The position numbers and the translations under genes were made by a program. A stretch of 11,778 bases of DNA from an uncultured Bacteroidales bacterium (lineage in GTDB: Bacteria; Bacteroidota; Bacteroidia; Bacteroidales; UBA932). Each line of letters opens with the position of its first letter. Position 1 is the stretch's first letter. Below the pieces are notes generated by a model. It was not told the DNA's origin, searched no databases, and saw only the letters and a program-made list of their open reading frames with translations. The stretch spans positions 1-11,778 of the forward strand of contig CAMNQO010000035.1 of NCBI GenBank assembly GCA_946549475.1, written 5' to 3'. Of the stretch, positions 1 to 8,304 are shown one piece after another.

Positions 1-1
1 A

Positions 2-433
2 TACAGCCTCAAGGTGGGAGAAGTGACGGCCGAGGAAATCAAGTGCGCGGTGGGTGCAGTGATGCCGAATCTGCCGCCGGACGAGGTGCCCGAGCCTTTC
101 CGGGTCATCGGTCCCAACATGATGACGGCGCGTCCCGTCGAGGCGGTGGTGACATACGAAGAGATTGCCCATTGTCTGGACAAGACCATCAGCAAACTGG
201 AGTCCGCGATTATCCATGTCCTGGAGCAGACGCCGCCCGAGCATTATTCCGACATCGTCGAACAGGGCGTCTGGCTGGCCGGCGGCGGTGCTTTGCTGCG
301 GGGACTGGCCGCCCGTTTCTCCGACAAGATGAACATTCCTTTCCATGTGGCGGATGACCCGCTCAAGGCCGTGGCCCGTGGAACTTGCATTGCTTTGAAA
401 AATACGGACAACTATCCTTTCCTGATGCGCTGA
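2..433 (+). CDS. mreB: Rod shape-determining protein MreB, C-terminal part (5' end outside window)
   Basis: MreB is the bacterial actin homologue that forms membrane-associated filaments and guides sidewall peptidoglycan synthesis. Only the last 143 codons are present; the frame is open from base 2, so the gene begins upstream of the window (E. coli MreB is about 347 residues). The visible part includes a TAEEIK segment as in MreB subdomain IIB, and the motif WLAGGGALLRGL that closes the nucleotide-binding pocket (family: TGGGALLRGL). The TGA stop at 431-433 shares its last base with the ATG of mreC, a TGATG junction that suggests translational coupling. Identification is firm because of the motif and the mreCD genes that follow. 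The ATP-contacting residues of the N-terminal half cannot be checked here. Confidence 0.95.
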   Translation, partial: YSLKVGEVTAEEIKCAVGAVMPNLPPDEVPEPFRVIGPNMMTARPVEAVVTYEEIAHCLDKTISKLESAIIHVLEQTPPEHYSDIVEQGVWLAGGGALLRGLAARFSDKMNIPFHVADDPLKAVARGTCIALKNTDNYPFLMR

Positions 434-1257
434 TGACAGCAGGGAGTACGAATACCCGTCGTCGGCATTGGATTCATGCAGCCGCCTTCATCTTGATGGA
501 AGTGGCTGCATTGGCTATGGTCGGGTATGACTCCGAGATCCAGCGTTCCTGGATGGGGCGCCTTTCCCACACGGTGACGGCTTTTGTCTGGGGCGGTGTG
601 GAAAATGTGCGGCGCTACTTTCATCTGAGAGAAGAAAATGCGCTTCTCGCCGAACAGAACCAGTATCTGATGCGGGTCTTGAGCCTGGAGGGGCGGCGCA
701 CGCAGGACACGCTTTCCCTGCCTGCGGGCCGACAGCGGAAAGGCGGTGACAACTGGACCGGCCTGCCGGCGCAGATTGTCAAGCATCAGTTCAAAGGCGA
801 TCACAGTTATTACTTGCTGGACAAGGGTGCGGAAGACGGGGTGCAGGCTGATTGCGGAGTGGTTACGCCCCGGGGCGTGGTCGGGGTCGTGGAGGCCGTT
901 TCGCCCCATTACAGTTATGTCCGTTCCTTTTTCAGCGTGGGCATGACCGTCAGCGTGCGGGAAGACAGTACGGGAGTTACCGGCCCGATGGTCTGGGACG
1001 GAAAAGGCCGCAGCGGTGCCCGCATCCGCTCCATTCCCCACCACATCCTGATTCCTCCCGGCCGTGAAATCCGGACCAGTTCTTATTCCGCCCTTTTTCC
1101 CCCCGACATTCCGGTCGGCGTCACCGGGCAGACGCGGATTTCTCCGGACGGGACCCAGGATATCGAATTGAATTTGTATGAAGACCCTGCCCGCCTGCGC
1201 TATGTGGTGATTGTCAGCAGGACCTGGCGGGATGAAATCCGGCAACTGGAACAATGA
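433..1257 (+). CDS. mreC: Rod shape-determining protein MreC
   Basis: MreC is a bitopic inner-membrane protein whose periplasmic beta-rich domain binds and activates PBP2 in the elongasome. I chose ATG 433 (274 aa) because it overlaps the mreB stop; the frame is open further upstream, but that part lies inside mreB. Seen: a basic N-terminus (TRRRHW), one hydrophobic segment at about residues 14-31, then a charged stretch with coiled-coil character around residues 55-75 (LREENALLAEQNQYLM). A beta-rich region follows, with the MreC-like segments DKGAEDGVQ and GVVTPRGVVGVV. The length is usual for the family. The C-terminus overlaps mreD by ATGA. The poorly conserved sequence is normal for MreC, and the call rests on topology plus position between mreB and mreD. 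Confidence 0.92.
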   Translation: MTAGSTNTRRRHWIHAAAFILMEVAALAMVGYDSEIQRSWMGRLSHTVTAFVWGGVENVRRYFHLREENALLAEQNQYLMRVLSLEGRRTQDTLSLPAGRQRKGGDNWTGLPAQIVKHQFKGDHSYYLLDKGAEDGVQADCGVVTPRGVVGVVEAVSPHYSYVRSFFSVGMTVSVREDSTGVTGPMVWDGKGRSGARIRSIPHHILIPPGREIRTSSYSALFPPDIPVGVTGQTRISPDGTQDIELNLYEDPARLRYVVIVSRTWRDEIRQLEQ

Positions 1258-1754
1258 ACCGCAATCCGACTTTTCTCTACCTCCTGATGCTGCTTGCGCA
1301 AGTACTGGTCAGCCATCTGTTCCAGACGGGCCCCTGGTGCGTGCTGACCCTGCTTCCGGTCATGATTCTCTGTCTGCCCTCCCAATGGTCCGTGCTTCAT
1401 GCCATGGTCGTGGCCTTCCTGAGCGGTCTGGCGGTGGATTTCCTGGCGGACGGTCTCATCGGTCTCAACGCCTTCGCCCTGACCCCTGTCGCGCTGCTCC
1501 GCCGCTATCTGCTGGTGCATTTCTTCAACGAAGAACTCGTCAGCCGGGGCGAGCGCATCTCCTGGCGCAAGTGGGGCTTGCTTCCTATCTTTGCTTGTGT
1601 CCTTATCTGCACGGCACTGTTCCTGCTTTTGTATGTGACCGTGGATGCGGCAGGTGAGCGGGGCTGGCTGCCCTGCCTGGCTACCTTTGCGCTTTCCCTG
1701 GGTGCCGACCTGCTGCTGGCCATACCTGTATTGCTGGCTTTTCTGGAAAAATGA
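1254..1754 (+). CDS. mreD: Rod shape-determining protein MreD
   Basis: MreD is a small multi-spanning inner-membrane protein that works with MreC in the elongasome. The 166-residue product is almost entirely hydrophobic, with about five or six likely membrane segments (around residues 6-22, 28-42, 46-64, 70-85, 104-126 and 140-162). It contains the short pattern GLAVDFLADGLIGLNAF, which resembles the conserved G-x-x-x-D-x(5-6)-G-x-N/H stretch of MreD proteins. ATG 1254 overlaps the mreC stop by four bases (ATGA), and its own stop overlaps the mrdA start in the same way. The family has little sequence conservation, so gene order is an important part of the identification. Confidence 0.9.
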   Translation: MNRNPTFLYLLMLLAQVLVSHLFQTGPWCVLTLLPVMILCLPSQWSVLHAMVVAFLSGLAVDFLADGLIGLNAFALTPVALLRRYLLVHFFNEELVSRGERISWRKWGLLPIFACVLICTALFLLLYVTVDAAGERGWLPCLATFALSLGADLLLAIPVLLAFLEK

Positions 1755-3601
1755 CCGGCCCGTCCCGTCATACCAAAATGCTCGCCGTCCTCGGGGTGGC
1801 GGCGCTGATTCTGCTCGGGCGTATCTTCTACATCCAGTTGATGGACGACAGTTACAAGACGGATGCCCTCAACAATTCGATGGTCCACATCCCGGTTTAT
1901 CCGCTCAGGGGTATCATTTATGACCGCAACGGCCAGATCCTGGTGGGCAACAAAATCTGTTATGACCTGCTCTGCACGCCTTCCGCCCTCGAGCCCTTCG
2001 ACACCCTTGCGCTCAGCCGGGCCCTGGGAGTCGGGCCGGAAGTCATCAAAGAGAAACTGGCCGGATACACCACCCGCAGCGCCCGTCGGAAAATCGGCTA
2101 CCGCAGCGTCGTGATGTTTCCCAAACTCCCCGAAGAGACCTATATGCGTTTCGAGGAGATTGCCTGGCGTTTCCCCGGGTTCTCCGGTCAGGCCCGCAGT
2201 CTGCGCCAATATCCCTACAATGCGTGCGGCAATCTCCTGGGCTACATCAGCGAGGTTGATGCCGCCTATATCAAGAAGCATCCCGAGTACAAGAGCGGAG
2301 ATTATGCCGGCAAGACGGGACTTGAGTTTTCTTGCGAGCGGCTGTTGAGGGGAGAAAAAGGGGAAAAGATTTATTATCGTGACTCCCGCGGCCGTATCGG
2401 GGCGTCTTACCGTGACGGGGAAGCGGACAAGCCTGCGGTCTCCGGGACGGACATCACCACCACCATCGACGCGCCGCTCCAGCATTACGGCCAGCAACTG
2501 ATGCAGAACAAGGTGGGCTCCCTGGTGGCCATCGAGCCGGCCACGGGCGAGATTCTCACCGCCGTTTCCAGCCCCGGCATCGATGTGGACTGTCTGGCCG
2601 ACATCGGCGCCCATTATCAGGAGATTGTTTCCAATCCCTACAAGCCCATGTTCAACCGGGCCGTGCAGGCGGCTTATCCGCCGGGATCGGTGTTCAAACT
2701 GGTCAACGCCCTGATCGGTTTGGAAGAAGGCGTGTTTACGCCCGCCACGAAGTACGCTTGCCATGCCGGTTATCATTTCGGCCGGAACAACCGCCTGGGC
2801 TGCCATAACCACCGTTCCCCCATCGACATGGAAGAAGGCATCATGATGTCCTGCAATGCCTATTTTTGTTATGTGTTCAAGGACCTGATCGACAACCCTG
2901 CCTATGGGACGGCCGAACAGGCTTATACGAAATGGCGGGAGTATGTGGAGAGTTTCGGCTTCGGCAGCAAACTGGGCAGCGATTTCCCCTCCGAGTTGGG
3001 CGGATTTGTCCCGGCGGCATCCTACTATGACCGCTACTATGGCCGGAATGCCTGGAAAGCCCACACGATCATTTCATTGTCCATCGGACAGGGGGAATTG
3101 GGCTGTACCCCCCTGCACCTGGCCAATCTCTGCGCCACCATCGCCAACCGGGGATATTATTATACACCCCACCTGATCAAGGAAACCGAGCAGTTCCCCA
3201 TGGATGAAAAATACCGCCGGCGTCACTATACGCTGGTAGATACCACCCGTTTTGCCCAGATCATTCCCGGCATGTACCGGGCGGTCAATGCGGGTTACGG
3301 CAGCGGAGCCACGGCCTGGGTGGCGGCCGTCGAGGGACTGGACATCTGCGGCAAGACCGGTACGGCGCAGAATCCGCACGGGGACGATCATTCCGTGTTC
3401 ATCTGTTTCGCCCCCCGGGACAAGCCGAAAATCGCCGTGGCGGCCTATCTGGAAAACGGGGGATTCGGAGCCACCTGGGCAGCGCCGGTCGCTTCCCTGC
3501 TGGTGGAGAAGTATCTGAACGGGGAGATTTCCTCGGGACGCAAGGCTTTGGAAAAGCGCGTGCTGGAGGGGAATTTAATGGATAAAGTGAAAACGAAATG
3601 A
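1751..3601 (+). CDS. mrdA: Penicillin-binding protein 2 (class B transpeptidase of the elongasome)
   Basis: PBP2 crosslinks peptidoglycan during sidewall growth, together with RodA. The 616-residue product has the normal length (E. coli 633). Seen: an N-terminal membrane anchor at about residues 8-26; a dimerisation/pedestal region with the typical start PLRGIIYDRNGQIL; then the transpeptidase domain with all three active-site motifs. These are SVFK with nucleophile Ser313 and Lys316, SCN at 367-369, and KTGTAQ starting at Lys535. The start ATG 1751 overlaps the mreD stop (ATGA), and the stop overlaps the rodA start. The family is a beta-lactam target, and the intact motifs indicate an active enzyme. 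FtsI (PBP3) is an alternative class B protein, but position between mreD and rodA decides for PBP2. Confidence 0.96.
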   Translation: MTGPSRHTKMLAVLGVAALILLGRIFYIQLMDDSYKTDALNNSMVHIPVYPLRGIIYDRNGQILVGNKICYDLLCTPSALEPFDTLALSRALGVGPEVIKEKLAGYTTRSARRKIGYRSVVMFPKLPEETYMRFEEIAWRFPGFSGQARSLRQYPYNACGNLLGYISEVDAAYIKKHPEYKSGDYAGKTGLEFSCERLLRGEKGEKIYYRDSRGRIGASYRDGEADKPAVSGTDITTTIDAPLQHYGQQLMQNKVGSLVAIEPATGEILTAVSSPGIDVDCLADIGAHYQEIVSNPYKPMFNRAVQAAYPPGSVFKLVNALIGLEEGVFTPATKYACHAGYHFGRNNRLGCHNHRSPIDMEEGIMMSCNAYFCYVFKDLIDNPAYGTAEQAYTKWREYVESFGFGSKLGSDFPSELGGFVPAASYYDRYYGRNAWKAHTIISLSIGQGELGCTPLHLANLCATIANRGYYYTPHLIKETEQFPMDEKYRRRHYTLVDTTRFAQIIPGMYRAVNAGYGSGATAWVAAVEGLDICGKTGTAQNPHGDDHSVFICFAPRDKPKIAVAAYLENGGFGATWAAPVASLLVEKYLNGEISSGRKALEKRVLEGNLMDKVKTK

Positions 3602-5055
3602 TCGGACGCAGTACAGCGGAAAGAAGTTGGCTGAATACCATTGACTGGTATCTGGTGGGCGCGTATCTGCTCCTTCTGCTCGTCGGATGGCTCAGCATCT
3701 ATGCTTCCGAATATGATCCGGAGAATGTGCGCTCCATCTTTTCCTGGGAGATGCGCAGCGGCAAACAACTCGTCTGGATCGGGACCGCCCTGCTGCTGGA
3801 TGTCTTGATTCTGTTTGCCATTCCTCCGCGTACCGTCGAGGCACTCTCGCCCTTGCTGTACGGGGTGATGCTGCTTTTGCTGGTGGCGGTCATTTTCCTG
3901 GGGGCCAATACGCGGGGCTCCCATTCCTGGTTCGTTCTGGGGCCGGTGAGTTTCCAGCCGGCGGAACTGTCCAAGATTACGACCTCCCTGTTCTTGGCCA
4001 AGTGGATGAGCCGCTACGGCTTCCGTCTGTCCCGTCGGCAGGATTTTTTGCTCACCCTTGCCATCATACTGTTGCCGATGCTCATCATCGTGGCGGAAAA
4101 CGAGACGGGGTCGGCCTTGGTCTATCTCTCGTTTCTGTTCGTGCTTTACCGGGAGGGGCTCTCGGGTTGGTGGCTGCTGCTCCTGCTGATGATCATCGTC
4201 GTATTCATCCTGACCCTCGTGTATTCTCCCTATGTGGCCCTTTGGGTGACCATGGCGGCTGCGGCCGTCTGCGTCTGTGCGGAACGCAGCAACTTGCGCC
4301 GACTTTTCACTCTGTATCTGCCCGCCGGTCTGCTGCTGGCCTTTTATCCCTGGTTGTACCGCAGTTGGATGGCGGAAGGTCCGCTGGCTTTCCTCCGTCC
4401 GTCCTGGCTGCTGGCGGGGGCAGCCCTTGCGATGTTCATCGGTTGTCTGGTCCGGGCGTGGCGGGAAAAAAACTCCTTCCGCGTATTTGTCGCCCTTGCG
4501 CTGGTCCTGGGTCTGCTGATTACCCGGGCGGTGCCCTGGGTGTTCCAGAATGTCCTCCAGGAGCATCAACGGACGCGCATCGAGGTCTTGTTCGGAATGA
4601 AAGAAGACCCTTCCGGAGCCGGCTACAACGTGCGGCAGTCCATGATTGCCATCGGTTCCGGCGGTTTCTGGGGCAAAGGATGGCTCAAGGGTACGCAGTC
4701 GTCCTACGGATTCGTGCCGGAGCAGAGTACGGACTTCATTTTCTGTACCATCGGAGAGCAGTGGGGATTTGTGGGCTGTCTGCTGACCATCGCCCTGTAT
4801 GTTTTCCTAATCGGGCGCATCCTGATTTTGTCCGAGTCGTCCCGGGAGACTTTTACGCAGATATATGGTTATAGTATAGCCGGAATCATCTTCCTGCACT
4901 TGGTTGTCAATGTCGGAATGACCATCGGACTGATGCCGGTCATCGGGATTCCGCTGCCGTTTTTGAGTTATGGCGGCTCTTCGCTCTGGGCTTTTTCCAT
5001 GATGATTTTTATCTTTGTGGCCTTAATCCGCAACGAAAAAAAATATTTCCGATGA
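3598..5055 (+). CDS. rodA: RodA, SEDS-family peptidoglycan glycosyltransferase (long form)
   Basis: RodA polymerises lipid II into glycan strands and forms a complex with PBP2. The 485-residue protein is a polytopic membrane protein with the SEDS signatures. Seen: RGSHSWFVLGPVSFQPAELS at about 106-125 (family G-x-x-RW-x-x-LG-x-x-FQPSEL), ENETGSALVYL at 168-178, and DPSGAGYNVRQSMIAIGSGG from Asp337, the region of the catalytic Asp in SEDS proteins. GKGWLKGTQ, FVPEQSTDFIF and a C-terminal PFLSYGGSS complete the set. E. coli RodA has about 370 residues; the extra length lies mainly at about 215-320, where additional hydrophobic helices precede the catalytic loop. I infer that this is a lineage-typical insertion, not a fusion. 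ATG 3598 overlaps the mrdA stop by ATGA, and the stop overlaps the next gene. FtsW is the alternative but lacks this context. Confidence 0.95.
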   Translation: MIGRSTAERSWLNTIDWYLVGAYLLLLLVGWLSIYASEYDPENVRSIFSWEMRSGKQLVWIGTALLLDVLILFAIPPRTVEALSPLLYGVMLLLLVAVIFLGANTRGSHSWFVLGPVSFQPAELSKITTSLFLAKWMSRYGFRLSRRQDFLLTLAIILLPMLIIVAENETGSALVYLSFLFVLYREGLSGWWLLLLLMIIVVFILTLVYSPYVALWVTMAAAAVCVCAERSNLRRLFTLYLPAGLLLAFYPWLYRSWMAEGPLAFLRPSWLLAGAALAMFIGCLVRAWREKNSFRVFVALALVLGLLITRAVPWVFQNVLQEHQRTRIEVLFGMKEDPSGAGYNVRQSMIAIGSGGFWGKGWLKGTQSSYGFVPEQSTDFIFCTIGEQWGFVGCLLTIALYVFLIGRILILSESSRETFTQIYGYSIAGIIFLHLVVNVGMTIGLMPVIGIPLPFLSYGGSSLWAFSMMIFIFVALIRNEKKYFR

Positions 5056-6092
5056 GAGTACTGCACATCACGACCAATTATCCCTCTCCCGGGAAGCCTG
5101 CATTCGGGGTATTCGTCCGCTGGCAGGTGGAGTCGCTGCAGGCGGAGGGCGTGCAGTGCGCCGTGTCCGATGTGGACGGCCGGGGGTCTGTGCTGCGCTA
5201 TGTGAGGGCCTGGCTGCGTCTGTTCGGGCATTTGCTGACGCACCGCTATGATGTGCTGCACGCACACCATGCACTTGCGGGCATCCTGCTGTGTCTGACG
5301 ACGGCGCCGCTTTGGGACAGCCTGCTCAGTCTGGCAGGGGTGTCCCACCCGGGCCGGTGCATCTTGTCTTATCAGAACAGTCCCTCGCACGAGTGGGGAA
5401 AGTTCGTTTTCCGTCTGCTCTATCCTTTTTTCCGCCGGATAATCTTGAAGGCGCCCGATGCGGACTATGTCTCTTATGCCAAAGTCCGGGTGTTGCCCAA
5501 CGGCTGTTCTGCCGACCGCTTCCGGCCGATGGACAAAGCCGCCTGCAAGCGAGAGTTGGGACTGGAGCCCGACGGGCGCTATATCCTTTTTGTCGATGCC
5601 AATCCCCGCCGCAATGCCAGGGGAAATTCCCAGAAACGGGAGGACCGTTTTGAGGATGTGATGGCGTTGCTGCAAGGGCGTCTGGGCGATACGATCCGTC
5701 CGCTCAAACTCTGCGGGGAGGCGCCGGAGCGTATGCCCTTGTGGTACAATGCCTCCGAAATATATCTGCTGACCAGTGATTTTGAGGGATCGCCCAATGC
5801 CGTCAAGGAATGTCTGATGTGCGATGTGCCCGTCGTGGCTACGCCGGTCGGGGACCTGCCTTTTCTGGGACATCATTGTCCCCGCTGTCATGTCTGCCGG
5901 GGTTTTGATGCGCAGGAACTGGCCGACCGGGCCGAGGCGGTACTCCGGGGCGGTCCGGAGGATGAATCGGGGGGCGATGGCGCGGTGGCGGAAGGCGGTG
6001 CCGCTTCCGCCCGGGAGGCACTGCTTCGCCTGGGCTACGGGCTGGAAGATACGGCCCGCAAGTTGATCGGTATTTATCGGGAATTCTTATGA
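5052..6092 (+). CDS. Glycosyltransferase, GT4-type (GT-B fold), substrate unknown
   Basis: Predicted sugar-nucleotide-dependent glycosyltransferase of the retaining GT-B fold type, probably cytoplasmic or peripheral to the inner membrane. Seen in the 346 residues: an N-terminal Rossmann-like start (MRVLHITTNYPSP, as in many GT4 enzymes), DVLHAHHALAG at about 67-77, and VRVLPNGCSADRF at 145-157, the usual linker before the donor domain. The donor-site motif EGSPNAVKE (Glu245 to Glu253) is followed by PVVATPVGDLPFL. Glu245 and Glu253 fit the E-x7-E motif of GT4. Near the C-terminus is an unusual Cys cluster, HHCPRCHVC (Cys276, 279, 282). ATG 5052 overlaps the rodA stop (ATGA), so the gene appears translationally coupled to cell-wall genes. 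Donor and acceptor cannot be read from the sequence. Confidence 0.9.
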   Translation: MRVLHITTNYPSPGKPAFGVFVRWQVESLQAEGVQCAVSDVDGRGSVLRYVRAWLRLFGHLLTHRYDVLHAHHALAGILLCLTTAPLWDSLLSLAGVSHPGRCILSYQNSPSHEWGKFVFRLLYPFFRRIILKAPDADYVSYAKVRVLPNGCSADRFRPMDKAACKRELGLEPDGRYILFVDANPRRNARGNSQKREDRFEDVMALLQGRLGDTIRPLKLCGEAPERMPLWYNASEIYLLTSDFEGSPNAVKECLMCDVPVVATPVGDLPFLGHHCPRCHVCRGFDAQELADRAEAVLRGGPEDESGGDGAVAEGGAASAREALLRLGYGLEDTARKLIGIYREFL

Positions 6093-7147
6093 TGGATGCT
6101 TGTGCCATAGTTACTTATCGCTGCCCTTTCCGTTGCCGGATGTGCGCCATCTGGCAGCATCCGTCTATGCGTGAAGAGGAGTTCAGTCCGTCAGTCTTGG
6201 AGAAACTGCCCCGCCTGAATGCCGTCAATATCACAGGCGGCGAGCCTTTTGTGCGCGAAGACCTGGATGACATCGTGCGCATCCTTTCCGGCAAGGCCCG
6301 CCGCGTGGTCTTCTCGACCAACGGCTGGTACACGGACCGCATCGTGGCGATGGCTCGGCGCTATCCCGGGGCGGGATTCCGCATCAGTCTGGAGGGCCTG
6401 CAGGAGAAAAATGATGCGTTGCGCGGGATGCCGGGCGGTTTTGAAAGGGGAATGGAGACGCTGCGTGCATTGCAGGCGCTGGGATGTAAGGACATCGGTC
6501 TGGCCATTACGCTTTCTGGCAGCAATCAGGAAGATCTGATGCCGCTCTACCGGCTCAGCCGGCAGATGGGCGTGCAGTTTGCGACGGCTGCGGTCCACAA
6601 TTCGTTTTATTTTCATAAGGATGATAATGTGATTGCCGACCGGGCGGGCGTGGCGGCCGCCCTGGCCGCCCTGGCCGGACAGATGCTGGCCGAGCCTTCT
6701 TTCAAGTCCTGGGCGCGGGCTTATTTCAACGACGGGTTGAAAGGCTATGTGCTCGGACGGCCCCGACCGCTCCCTTGCCGGGCCGGGACAAGCAATTTTT
6801 TTGTCGATCCCTTCGGCGAGGTCCTGCCCTGCAACGGCATGGCGGAGGCCCTGTCAATGGGCAATCTGGCCCGGGTGGAGCATTTCGATGCGCTGTGGAA
6901 CAGTTCGCGGGCCCGCGAGGTCCGGCAGGCGGTCGCTTCCTGCCGCCGCAACTGCTGGATGATGGGTACGGCTTCGCCGGCCATCAAAAGCCATCCCCTG
7001 CAGGTGGCCGGGTGGATTGCCGGTGCACAGTGTCGCCGAATGTCCGGTCGCTGCGGAAGTGTCCTGAAGCATCCGCCTGACTGTCGTGCGGAGCGGTGCG
7101 GAGCGATGTCCGATAGCGGCCGGGAGAAAAAGGAGGGCGGACGATGA
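6089..7147 (+). CDS. Radical SAM protein with reduced SPASM/twitch-like C-terminal domain
   Basis: Predicted S-adenosylmethionine radical enzyme, 352 aa. Seen: the 4Fe-4S/SAM motif C-x3-C-x2-C at Cys12, Cys16 and Cys19 (CPFRCRMC), very close to the N-terminus; ITGGEPF at 48-54, the SAM-binding GGE motif; and FSTNGW at 75-80. A C-terminal part with C-x12-G-x4-C (Cys230, Gly243, Cys248) and C-x3-C (Cys285, Cys289) could hold one auxiliary Fe-S cluster. It is smaller than a full seven-Cys SPASM domain. After residue 300 comes a basic tail with four more cysteines (315, 322, 332, 337). ATG 6089 overlaps the upstream glycosyltransferase stop, and the stop overlaps the next one (both ATGA). Wedged between two glycosyltransferases, it may modify a sugar, a lipid carrier or a peptide; the reaction is unknown. 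No candidate precursor peptide gene is seen beside it. Confidence 0.9.
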   Translation: MMDACAIVTYRCPFRCRMCAIWQHPSMREEEFSPSVLEKLPRLNAVNITGGEPFVREDLDDIVRILSGKARRVVFSTNGWYTDRIVAMARRYPGAGFRISLEGLQEKNDALRGMPGGFERGMETLRALQALGCKDIGLAITLSGSNQEDLMPLYRLSRQMGVQFATAAVHNSFYFHKDDNVIADRAGVAAALAALAGQMLAEPSFKSWARAYFNDGLKGYVLGRPRPLPCRAGTSNFFVDPFGEVLPCNGMAEALSMGNLARVEHFDALWNSSRAREVRQAVASCRRNCWMMGTASPAIKSHPLQVAGWIAGAQCRRMSGRCGSVLKHPPDCRAERCGAMSDSGREKKEGGR

Positions 7148-8304
7148 AAATCTTTTTTATCGGTGGCCGGGATGTGTTCTCAGTCGGGGGTATCGAGAAC
7201 TGGATGCTCCATCTTTCCACGGCCCTTGCCGCACGGGGACACGATGTGACTGTCTGCTGCGAAAGCGGCCATGACGGTCTCCGATTCCATCAGGATGTCC
7301 GTGTGCTGTATTTCAAGGCGCCGCGCAGCAAGTATCTCTGCAAGATGCTGGCTTCCTGGCGGGCTACCCGCAGAGCCTTGGCCGAGGGGTGCGATCTGAT
7401 CCATTACAATGTCTGGCCCAGCGCCGTCTGGAGCCCCCTGGCAGAGCGCAAGGGGGTCAGGACCATCCTGATGGGACATGGCTTCGAGTGGAAACGCAGC
7501 AAATACAATGGGGTGCAACAATGGATGTTGCGCCTTTGCGAGGCCCGGGCGGCCCGCCGGCACAAACACATCGTCCTTTGCAGTCGGGAGCAGACCGACT
7601 GGTACATCCGCCATTATGCCTGTGAGGGGAAGGCGGTCACCATTCCCAGTGCCGTGGACCTGCCGGCTCCCGCTTCTGTCGCATGCGGCCCCGGCGGTGA
7701 TCGTGCGGAGCATTCTCCGAAGATTCCTACCCTCTTATATATGGGCCGGATTTCCCCCGAAAAGAATGTGGACCTGCTGATCCGTGCTTTCTCGCAAGTG
7801 TGTGCCGGCCAGGCTTTGAAGGCCCGCCTGCTTATCGCGGGGTCCCTGGACGAGTCCGCCGCCTACGGGCGGAAGATCAAGGCGATGATGGACCGTTATG
7901 AAGAGGTGGAGTACTTGGGCGAGGTCTTCGGTGCTGAAAAAGATGCCTTGTTGCGGCGTACGGACTTGTTCTGTCTGCCCTCTTCCATCGAAGGGCTGTC
8001 CATCGCCTTGCTGGAGGCCGCCGCGTACCGGATTCCCGTCATCGCGTCCGACATTCCTTCCAATCGCGAAGCCCTCGGTGATGCCGCCCTGTGGGTCAAA
8101 CCGGAGGACGGAGACTCACTGGTGAATGCTCTGGGGCAGGCCCTTGCCGCTCTTTCTCCGGAAGCGGTCCCGCATATTCCGGATGTGCTTTCCGTCCGGG
8201 CCTCGCTTGCACGCAATGCCGCCCGCGCCTTCGAGCGCGTCGCCGCAGACTTCACCTGGGAGCGCAGCGCCGCCCTCTACGATGCCTATATCCGCAGTCT
8301 GTAA
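7144..8304 (+). CDS. Glycosyltransferase, GT4 family (rhamnosyltransferase/DUF1972-like N-domain)
   Basis: Predicted retaining GT-B glycosyltransferase of 386 aa. Seen: an N-terminal acceptor domain with GGIENWMLHLSTALAARGHD at 15-34 and GFEWKRSKY at 113-121. The latter resembles the G-x-EWKR-x-KW stretch that I associate with the DUF1972/Cps2T-like rhamnosyltransferase group; this subgroup call is from memory. The donor domain has YMGRISPEKNVDLLIRAF at 199-216 and the E-x7-E motif EGLSIALLE (Glu283 to Glu291), followed by PVIASDIPSNREAL. ATG 7144 overlaps the radical SAM stop by ATGA. The TAA stop at 8302-8304 ends the long overlapping gene run that begins with mreB. Sugar donor and acceptor are unknown; a role in an envelope glycan is inferred from the family and neighbours. 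Confidence 0.92.
   Translation: MKIFFIGGRDVFSVGGIENWMLHLSTALAARGHDVTVCCESGHDGLRFHQDVRVLYFKAPRSKYLCKMLASWRATRRALAEGCDLIHYNVWPSAVWSPLAERKGVRTILMGHGFEWKRSKYNGVQQWMLRLCEARAARRHKHIVLCSREQTDWYIRHYACEGKAVTIPSAVDLPAPASVACGPGGDRAEHSPKIPTLLYMGRISPEKNVDLLIRAFSQVCAGQALKARLLIAGSLDESAAYGRKIKAMMDRYEEVEYLGEVFGAEKDALLRRTDLFCLPSSIEGLSIALLEAAAYRIPVIASDIPSNREALGDAALWVKPEDGDSLVNALGQALAALSPEAVPHIPDVLSVRASLARNAARAFERVAADFTWERSAALYDAYIRSL

Noticed and set aside
412..1254. 280-codon minus-strand frame opposite mreC
   Set aside because: Mirror frame of a well-supported gene; product is low in hydrophobic pattern and resembles no family.
1505..3064. 519-codon minus-strand frame opposite mreD and mrdA
   Set aside because: Long only because of high GC codon use on the other strand; PBP2 motifs prove the + strand gene.
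3445..4569. 374-codon minus-strand frame opposite rodA
   Set aside because: Gln/His/Arg-rich shadow of hydrophobic codons in RodA; no domain.
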